Assembly: GCA_009746045.1 (NCBI GenBank)
Contig: RPFO01001162.1
Span: forward strand, 1,127,478-1,191,477
Length of the DNA: 64,000 nucleotides
Origin: Mesostigma viride
Taxonomy: Eukaryota > Streptophyta > Mesostigmatophyceae > Mesostigmatales > Mesostigmataceae
Reading direction: 5' to 3'
Each line of letters begins with the position of its first letter. Within the stretch, counting starts at the first letter, position 1. Of this stretch, positions 58,201 to 64,000 are shown piece after piece. The position numbers were made by a program, and so were the translations under genes. The notes below the pieces were generated by a model. That model had not been told where the DNA came from, ran no database searches, and saw only the letters and a list, made by a program, of their open reading frames with translations.

Positions 58201-58835
58201 CGCACCGCCACGCCGTGCGTGCTGGGCCGGGGGAAGTACTGCGACAAGATGCGGCAGAGCATGCGGATGCGGCGGTCGTTGGCAAAGCACTTGACGCACG
58301 CATGCAGGGACTTTGGGCCAACCGCGGCGCGCACCAGCGCGTGCAGGATGCGCATAATGAGCAGAGTCGGCTCCTGCTCCTTGTAGCGTTTCTCCAAAAC
58401 GTCCACTATAATGGTCATCAGCTGCGTCGCCTCGTCCGGCTTGGTCTCCCACACGCGGCGTGACGCGAGGTTCTCTTTGGCTGTGGTGTCCCCGAGCATG
58501 ACGCCCAGCGCGCGGGCCACTTCCAGCCCTGAGCGGCCGATGGTGACGCCGCGGACGTACCGCATGTCCCTCACTTCTCGCGTAAGCACATCCACCAACA
58601 GGCCCAGCCCGTGGCCTTGAAGAAATTCCGGCAGGTCTTTGTCCACAAATGACTCCTGCCTGCTGATGGTCACGAGGTGCGAAAGGCTCGCGGATAAATC
58701 GAGCTCTGCGGCCGTGGGCGTCCCCGAGGCTTCTTTCGCAGCATTACTTCCACCCTCAGCGGCCGTAGCTTGCACAGCCCGCCGAAGGCCATCTAGCATA
58801 GCCTCCAGCGACGGGCAGTCCACGTCCATTGCCAT
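55278..58835 (-). CDS. Large intronless protein of unknown function, helical N-terminal half
   Basis: One open frame of 1185 codons from ATG at 58835 (MAMDVDCPSLEAMLDGL) to TAG at 55278; the frame extends six codons further to a GTG, but ATG is the eukaryotic choice. Residues ~1-440 are rich in amphipathic, Leu-rich helices (FLQGHGLGLLVDVLTREV, LLIMRILHALVRAAVGPKSL), reminiscent of ARM/HEAT-type solenoids, though I cannot assign a named family. A Pro/Gly/Ser linker follows, then a shorter helical segment (~550-680: SLYRLIGFLHLCGMG, VALRYQLAVDAAYLLSSAAR). From ~690 onward it is low-complexity Ser/Thr/Ala/Asn with a basic patch KSGHSKRNKMHKHP at ~1033-1046 and an acidic end. There is no signal peptide or membrane segment. 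Length and codon regularity make it a convincing gene; lack of introns contrasts with the PDI gene. Confidence 0.82.
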   Translation of the reverse strand: MAMDVDCPSLEAMLDGLRRAVQATAAEGGSNAAKEASGTPTAAELDLSASLSHLVTISRQESFVDKDLPEFLQGHGLGLLVDVLTREVRDMRYVRGVTIGRSGLEVARALGVMLGDTTAKENLASRRVWETKPDEATQLMTIIVDVLEKRYKEQEPTLLIMRILHALVRAAVGPKSLHACVKCFANDRRIRMLCRILSQYFPRPSTHGVAVRFAGTSNGPTSVLDGADMLLVWLELVHSLLLLGAWTPEVPPQHLLAVSYDATQSSRVHYVVEGIPPALLAPRRQARILYHRTRMAWKDSFAKYFCSAGVLLDGTPALEWALHVTTELEQDAAEAGDVRLQRLAAYLVDTLAEASHSLAMLARGREGFCQSLMLAHMERLAVMLARPVDSAGSCLGPIMPLLKFLCTETRPKLVSCYVLGDKAPPAPPKPTGSMFAAKSPQALDMELAAGAPVEMGPRWHALLESLLASVEALEGVGTAPPLEAFPEAAPAASPQEGDAPATPALGGGEGAMPSPVDEVAGPGSLDRQDSCASPSGPGRTGLSLDAGGCESLYRLIGFLHLCGMGTGMERRVWLCAEERLGRRLVWVMLRALTMMCPMAGGDAISKGEAEGAAAQAGLDGRVSGGVRFEGREGGEGDVGELVALRYQLAVDAAYLLSSAARADPSVRFAVTRFLGGNPADATVTMSVATPRGGAPSTPAGTTSGGGTPAMLTHTSSSGSLGATPGGSLLRVDSLGAHMPAKHAGGLIAKSPLIAFNAQLLKPYDEGAVSDTEGTPSAASLRGGATTPFSPTRTNMQPASTNSNTTDTNNTATSITTNNSMMASTSASAVSAQKSAPAPASTTAPTSTAGAVSSPTARKAAVVLDPHAGAATESIPGTNAAAVTTASPHPSPTAGTAQGRMGPETDASGSTRGGALGAMGPFPPIKTASTPKGASSGSTGSDSRGAPAVSMEASGGISVSTNAAASAVAGREGAPGNAAKGATPKASALSQGLMGPVAVSSPRGAQGADARGTNSPYCSSPGSPADSDGGTPHKSGHSKRNKMHKHPVATSSSSNSSNSSRPGGASVDNPKAGPQVAADGGKDGVGAVSTGSHLGPQPMSVSSSGVDGMDVAYGRSSDSVSSPMRLPEAAQAMSMVTAVAVAGAANGAPATGSKGMSPSPDRDMRPADDELALEAGQVELEMAEAL

Positions 58836-58961
58836 AATGTTAATTTTTCCCACAATATCACCGCACGTTCATATACCCATTGCCGCGGTAACTTGCGGAA
58901 TTTCTATCGTCGTGAAGCCGATCGACAGTGGAGATGCCATTTCAACTTCCGACCCATCTCG

Positions 58962-59200
58962 TTACCATGTTACCACGCCAACGCCAGTGCTTCCCAAACC
59001 CGTAAACACCCCAACGACTAACCAGGCAATCGAGATCCCAATGACGGCACAAATGCTCAACGCATTTTCTAATCCGGGCGGCGGGCAAGCCGTCGGCCAT
59101 ATAGGCATACATACCAGTTAAAGTCTTCTTGTCTAAAACCATGTACGCGTCATCTTCCTCGCTGCCTACTTCGTATATCGCCTTCCCATCCGCGGGCATG
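58962..59200 (-). CDS. Possible small single-pass membrane protein, two exons
   Basis: From ATG at 59200: MPADGKAIYEVGSEEDDAYM, VLDKKTLT, then a GTATGT donor at 59114 and a TAG acceptor at 59069 define a 46-nt intron. Splicing keeps the frame and leads into ALSICAVIGISIAWLVVGVF plus ten residues to TAA at 58962. The result is an acidic cytosolic stub and a strong C-terminal membrane helix, as in tail-anchored proteins. The frame is open upstream of the ATG to 59388, so an earlier start or exon is possible. It lies 126 bp upstream of the large frame at 58835 on the same strand. Unspliced reading would end at 58942 without the helix. No family recognised; the very short intron is unlike the 200-1961-nt introns of the PDI gene. 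Confidence 0.4.
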
Positions 59201-59311
59201 GCGCCATCAATAGCCCAGGCGAGTGCGCTCCCCGTGGGTTTTTGGAAATCGCATCCGGTGCTGGCCGCACCCGATGACAGATGACAATGACAAAAGGCTA
59301 CGGTACGCGTC

Positions 59312-59374
59312 GATAAATACGGGTAACGCTTGCGAAAGGAACGGTGCGGGCCGATAAATACGGGTAACGCTTGC
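59312..59374 (-). repeat. 41-bp offset duplication
   Basis: GATAAATACGGGTAACGCTT (22 bp in full) occurs at 59312-59333 and 59353-59374. Confidence 0.9.
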
Positions 59375-59400
59375 AGACGCGGCGGCATGAGCCGGAAACA

Positions 59401-60700
59401 TTGTGATCAGGGACGAAACGAACGGAAAGAGCAGCCTACTGGCTCATACTACGGAGGGCGCCGACGCACATGCCTGTGCGAACTGCTAAGTCTACTGTAT
59501 CGATCGCACGCGCCCCGGCGCGTAAACTTATGGTGCGTAAGTACAAATGACAGAAGAAAATGCTGGCGCGTCAACTGCCAAGCGGAGCCTCGCCACAGGA
59601 TGGAAGGCAGAAAACTTCTAAGTCCATCACCAATTTCACCATGGCCAGGGCGCGAGCCGCGGGGGGACTTTGGCCTAGTAGAATAAATTCAACTCCACAC
59701 CAAAAGAATTGACGGACCGAAAGAATTTAGCGGCATCTGTTCCAGTCAAGTAGGCTGGGGAAATGTCGATCAACGGCCGAATTAGTATTGCGTTGCGGTG
59801 CTAGCTGGTAGGACAAACTCAGAGTCAAGAAAACAGGGCTGTTAGATTGGTTCCTTCGGCTGTGCTGTGGAGGGAATCCGGCGGGTTGTGCGCAACAGTT
59901 TTCATGCCTCCGATTGATTATATTCGCATGTTAATAAGTAATTTAAACCTCCATGGACGTGCGGGCACAAGACGACGATATTTAGGCAAATATTTTATTG
60001 CAGGACGCAGGTCCCATGGTGGCATGGTCGGTGTTATGTGTCGTAAGGGCGGGGTTGCCACTTCAGGATCAGCTGCTCCGCAGATAAAGGCATGCTTGGG
60101 ATGTTGTGGTTTGGGGCAGGTAAAGGCCACTAGGTGTCCTTGGCGCTTGTGACCACTGACCACATGCCGTTCACATCATGAGTTTCTACACGGCATTGGC
60201 GCCCTTCTCGGCTGCAGGCCAATTCTAGGAAGCAGGTTTTTGCTGTGCAGTGGGGTAGGGTGAGGGGTGCCGGGTGACAACCGCAGTGGCCCGGTGTCGG
60301 CAAGATGACGACCGGGAGCGCCAGAACTGTCTGCGTTGTAGCACACAAAGCTCTATGATTCATGCGTATGTGTTGTAAATTGTAATTGGATAAGGAGCAA
60401 TTGAAAAATCATGCAAATTGAGGACTTGGTATAAATTATCTGGCCTGCGCTGGTTGTTGCATTGTCTCCTTGATAAATGGTTGCTTCTTGCCTCGACGAC
60501 ATATATAAGCCCTCAATGGGGCACGTGAACAGGTACTCCCGGCCACTAGTTGGTCATTATCAAGTGAAACTACGTGCATTCACACATATTAATTATTAAG
60601 TGAGACAATGATGTGAGACAACTAGAGCATATCTACTAGTGAGTATATATCTAGGCAAGACTCCTAGGGTCTGGCACACTCTAGCTAGATAAGATAGACT
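59401..60700. other. No gene recognised
   Basis: Frames up to 118 codons on either strand without motifs. An imperfect copy of the dispersed GACAACCAGCGCAGGCC motif lies inverted at 60441-60475, itself interrupted by five extra bases. Confidence 0.4.
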
Positions 60701-60831
60701 AATAGGATTGTTTGTTACTAGATAGAATAGACGGGTTGGATTGTGTGCACCCATCCATCCATCCATCCATCCCAACATCCATCCATCCATCCATCCATCC
60801 ATCCATCCATCCATCCATCCATCCACCCACC

Positions 60832-60902
<71 letters not shown>

Positions 60903-61060
60903 ATCCATCCATCCATCCATCCATCCATCCATCCATCCATCCATCCATCCATCCATCCATCCATCCATCCATCCATCCATCCATCCATCCATCCGTCGCG
61001 ATTAATGCTCCATGACTAGCTCCCAAACGGGAGCTAGCACGATTTTAATTAGTAAATTAA
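60700..61060 (+). mobile_element. RTE-like LINE 3' end with expanded microsatellites
   Basis: The order GGATTGTGTGCACCCATCC, CCAT array, CGATTAATGCTCC, hairpin AGCTCCCAAACGGGAGCT (61018-61035), spacer, TTAATTAG tail parallels 52215-52306. The short CCAT tract has grown to ~150 bp around a (CA)n insert (60840-60900). Confidence 0.65.
60751..60993. repeat. (CCAT)n with internal (CCCA)n and (CA)n
   Basis: CCAT units at 60751-60824 and 60900-60993, with CCCA and ~30 CA dinucleotides between. Confidence 0.97.
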
Positions 61061-61214
61061 TTAATCCATCTCAGGCATGCATAGTTGTCTCACTTAATCT
61101 AGTCAATCGAATCCATCGGGGTTGACGAATTAAACTCGTGCACACAATCATACCGCGGCTTAAGAAACAATTGATCACACCACATTGGACCGCAATGCGT
61201 TGATCAAGAAATAT

Positions 61215-61249
61215 CAAGGAGACAACCAGCGCAGGCCAGAAATCGAGAG
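61215..61249. mobile_element. 35-bp micro-insertion flanked by a 20-bp direct repeat
   Basis: The same 31-bp motif as at 37065 (CAAGGAGACAACCAGCGCAG...) plus GAG, lying between two exact copies of ATGCGTTGATCAAGAAATAT (61195-61214, 61250-61269). Confidence 0.8.
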
Positions 61250-61269
61250 ATGCGTTGATCAAGAAATAT

Positions 61270-61867
61270 AATTGCCTCCTTGATAATTGTGTCTAGTTAT
61301 CTCAGTAAGTTAGACAAGTAATATCCTTGACTACTTCTGTGGAACTGAAAGTGGTCAACGAGCAAGAGGCTTTGAGGATGGATGAATTATGCGAACCTTA
61401 TTATACCATGTTAGATTAGATCACAACAAACGTTCCAGCCGAATCTTGATAAGCATTGGAGTCCTAAAATATCTAGGCAAGACTTGGCAGAACCGACCAA
61501 CTAATAACCCCACGTGGATCAGGCCACGACCAATGAGGGTCTAAACAAGTCAGTTGACAAAGTCCAGGTCTCAAAATATCTCTGCACGTGGGAAACCTCA
61601 TAACTAGCTCAATACTCATCCAAAAGGCCTCAAATAAAATCCCAAACTATTACAAAACTCAGGATGTAACAACAAGTCAGATTTGGTTGTTACATATTGA
61701 CATGTCAAGCAAATGTGGGTCAGCAAGTATTGACTGTCCTCCCTAATGGTGGCGGTTGCTAGGGAACATCCAGTAATGTTATCCTGAGGGGGGGCACTCA
61801 GGGTTTAAGGGAACTCCCGCAGCAACCTTGGGTTGGTACCACAATGCATGGCACTACCCAACGCCAG
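61270..61867. other. No gene recognised
   Basis: AT-rich, no long frames, no repeat recognised apart from ATTGCCTCCTTGATAATTG at 61269, which resembles the inverted dispersed motif. Confidence 0.4.
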
Positions 61868-62042
61868 CGGTGGCGGCGGCCCGGCTAAGGCGGTGGCGGC
61901 CCAAAGGAGGCGGCGGCGGCAGCGGCGGCCCGGAGGAGGGGGCAGCGGCGGCCCGAAGGAGGAGGCAGCGGCGGCGGCCCGGAGGCGGCGGCAGCAGCGG
62001 CGGCCCGGAGGCGGGAGCGGCCCGGAGGAGGCGGCGGCGGCC
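61868..62042. repeat. GGC/GGA-rich trinucleotide tract
   Basis: GGCGGCGGCCCGGAGGAGG-like units in tandem. Frames through it (Gly/Ala/Arg or Pro-rich) are likely artefacts. Confidence 0.9.
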
Positions 62043-62935
62043 ATTGAAACCACCACTCAGTTGGACAGCCTACACGAGCTTTCACCAACAAAGCCGGACA
62101 TGTCAAACTACCAGTGAAGATTCGCTTTTTGCACCCGAGTGGGTTGAGAGCCTGCACTACTCGTCTAGCCACTAAATCGGCACATGCCAAACCAGCCACT
62201 TCAGGCTAGCTTCAACCATGGTTGAACCACCGTCAACATGAGCGGCTCAACACATGTAGTGAACGTTGGAACTGATGGGAAGCACAGATGTCCACCGGGG
62301 GAAGTGATGGCACCACGGCTCCATCGCAAGCAAGGGCCACTAGACCTACTGTCCACACCATGATGGCTGATTGAGCTTCAAACGTTGCCAAGAATTATGA
62401 TGATGGCACCACTGATATGCCACATCCTTGATGATAAGTGTAGCAATAGTAGCCGGGCCGCAGCAGCAAGAAGATATGTCGCATGCAGCGCCACGTAGGT
62501 CCGTCCACCATGCGCCGCACCTGCAAGTGTGGAGACTAGGGCATGGTTGCATGTCTGGGGGTGGCCTTGTACATTTGGGAGGAGTTGGCGCCACATGTAT
62601 AAGTAACGCAAAGAAACCAAGAACTCAAGTCCATCGTTGAAAGAAAATACACACATGAGATTCAAGGCCACATCTCACGATCATGGAGGCAGCCAACAAG
62701 CACTACAATGGACACCACAACTCCAACATTCCATTATAGTGCTTAAAGCCAAACACCGCAAAATGTTCGGGAGCAAGACAATGGCCCGGCACATATGTTT
62801 GAGATACTCACATTACACTACGGCAAGAAGATGTTCAATGTTGATACGAAGTTTTATGGCCGAGGAAACGCACCAACTTACAACAAACACAGATGAAATG
62901 TAGCCAGGATACACATGTTGTCCCGCTTAGGATTG
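62043..62935. other. No gene recognised
   Basis: Short frames only. Moderately CA-rich on the plus strand. Confidence 0.4.
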
Positions 62936-63450
62936 TTAACGTGAAGATGGATGTGCCGCAAAGGATGTAGGCAGCCTGTGGTGCATAGAAGTTGCACCTT
63001 CCCTAATGCACATAGCAAGCGCTGCCATGCTAGCAACATTGCCAGCAAATACCTCCAAATGATCCATGAGGGCATTGACCTCGTGAAGGTGCATTGAGGT
63101 TGCAGTTTCATATTCGCTCATGGGAGTTGGGGTTGCGAAGAAGCACTGCCAACACTTGGAGCAGACGCGGCATTGCTAGGGCAGTTGCCGTGACCAAGAG
63201 AAGCAACGAACCCGCCCCGGCCCCGGGCCCGCTTCGGAGTACCCGTAGCCTCACCGACAACGCTTCCACCAAGAGTTGCAGAGACCTTGCGTTTTGACGT
63301 GGGTGGCTCGTTGGGATGGTGTGCTCTTTGTTTACGTGGTTGTTTTCCCCGACCACGGGGTGGAGGACCTAAAGGGTTTTCTACCAAGCGAGCAGCACTT
63401 CCATCCCCTCCGAGGGAGCGTGGACGAGACGGAGGTACCCAGAGCGTGAG
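62936..63450 (-). pseudogene. Unidentified degraded coding region
   Basis: A minus-strand frame from ~63450 (RGRGKQPRKQRAHHPNEPPT, basic and nuclear-signal-like) runs to a stop at 63118. A second frame begins at 63121 (MSEYETATSMHLHEVNALMD, then a helical FAGNVASMAALAM) and runs to 62936. The abutting frames suggest one protein with a single frameshift. The basic-then-helical layout could be a transposon accessory protein; I cannot name it. Confidence 0.3.
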
Positions 63451-63534
63451 GGGTGAATGAATTGGTAGATGGGTAAAGGGAGAGTTGGAAAGATGGACAG
63501 AGGGATGTGGGCCCACGAAGGCTTGAGGGACCAT

Positions 63535-64000
63535 ATACCATCAGCCGATGCAGCTAGCGGCAACATGCCGACCAAGCCCGTGTACAAGGTTGCTACGTTG
63601 GAGGAATTCTTCGTGTAGGCGGGCTGGGTGAACCGGATGTAAGGACCCTCGGGTGGGACGTCGGAGGCGCGCGCTTGCAAGTAGCAGATCGAGGACGACG
63701 GCAAAATCGAGGACGCGGGGCCTGTGTTATGGCACAAGCCATGGGGGATATGAGTATGGACGGGCCAGTCGAGGGGGACATGCATGGGATGGGGTCTGAG
63801 CAGCCGAAGGTTGGTACCCAAAGGCGCACCGATGGCACTAACAGGATGCAGAAAAGAAAAAATGGTACCCAACATGCAAGTAAATCCAATAATCAAAAGC
63901 GGCGGGTGGACAACGTGACATAGGATTTAAGTCAACACTGACGTACCATCATGGGAGCTAGACAGTGCCGAAACACAGCGACCGTGGTCGATAAGCATGC
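63535..64000. other. No gene recognised
   Basis: Overlapping frames on both strands without motifs; continues beyond the window. Confidence 0.35.

Noticed and set aside
58836-58853. GTG start six codons upstream of the large frame
   Set aside because: GTG initiation is not expected for a nuclear gene, and an ATG follows immediately at 58835.

Overview
This window reads as nuclear DNA of a eukaryote, most likely a unicellular alga or similar protist. The evidence is a ten-exon gene with GT-AG introns, GC-rich coding exons, plant-like protein signatures (a class IV histone deacetylase exon; a PDI with an ERp29-type D domain), many microsatellites and a dense load of transposable elements. The species cannot be fixed from the sequence.

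Host genes are few: (1) one HDAC11/HDA2-type exon on the minus strand at 864-981; (2) a complete-looking single-thioredoxin protein disulfide isomerase with a C-terminal D domain, ten exons at 8981-16911 on the plus strand, whose introns carry a 25-unit 47-bp satellite, a long CCCA array and several minisatellites; (3) a 1185-codon intronless reading frame at 55278-58835 on the minus strand, helical in its first half and low-complexity in its second, of unknown function; (4) just upstream on the same strand, a possible small single-pass membrane protein (58962-59200) with a 46-nt intron.

Most of the rest is mobile DNA, much of it datable by target-site duplications (TSDs). About eleven copies belong to one ~1.95-kb family that encodes only an ORF1-like protein and no reverse transcriptase ('half-LINE'). 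It ends in a 5-bp-stem hairpin with loop CAAC, exactly 8 nt of spacer, and a simple-repeat tail. An RTE-like LINE at 50.4-52.3 kb ends in the same hairpin/8-nt/TAAT-tail arrangement, so I infer that the half-LINE is moved in trans by that partner. Two other LINE families are present: one with a zf-RVT 3' end (4.6-8.5 kb, 25.4 kb), and one that inserts into TATATA-like sites.

DNA transposons include two hAT-like elements with perfect 8-bp TSDs, four TTAA-flanked piggyBac-like elements, an 8.4-kb CACTA-like element with palindromic subterminal arrays (27615-35983) that carries a purine-rich satellite, a second minisatellite and two of the TTAA elements, and a 3.85-kb element with CACAACGGTA termini. 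They are nested up to four deep (39.7-48.4 kb). The stretches 1-4.3, 19.8-25, 52.3-55.3 and 59.4-64 kb hold little that I can name.
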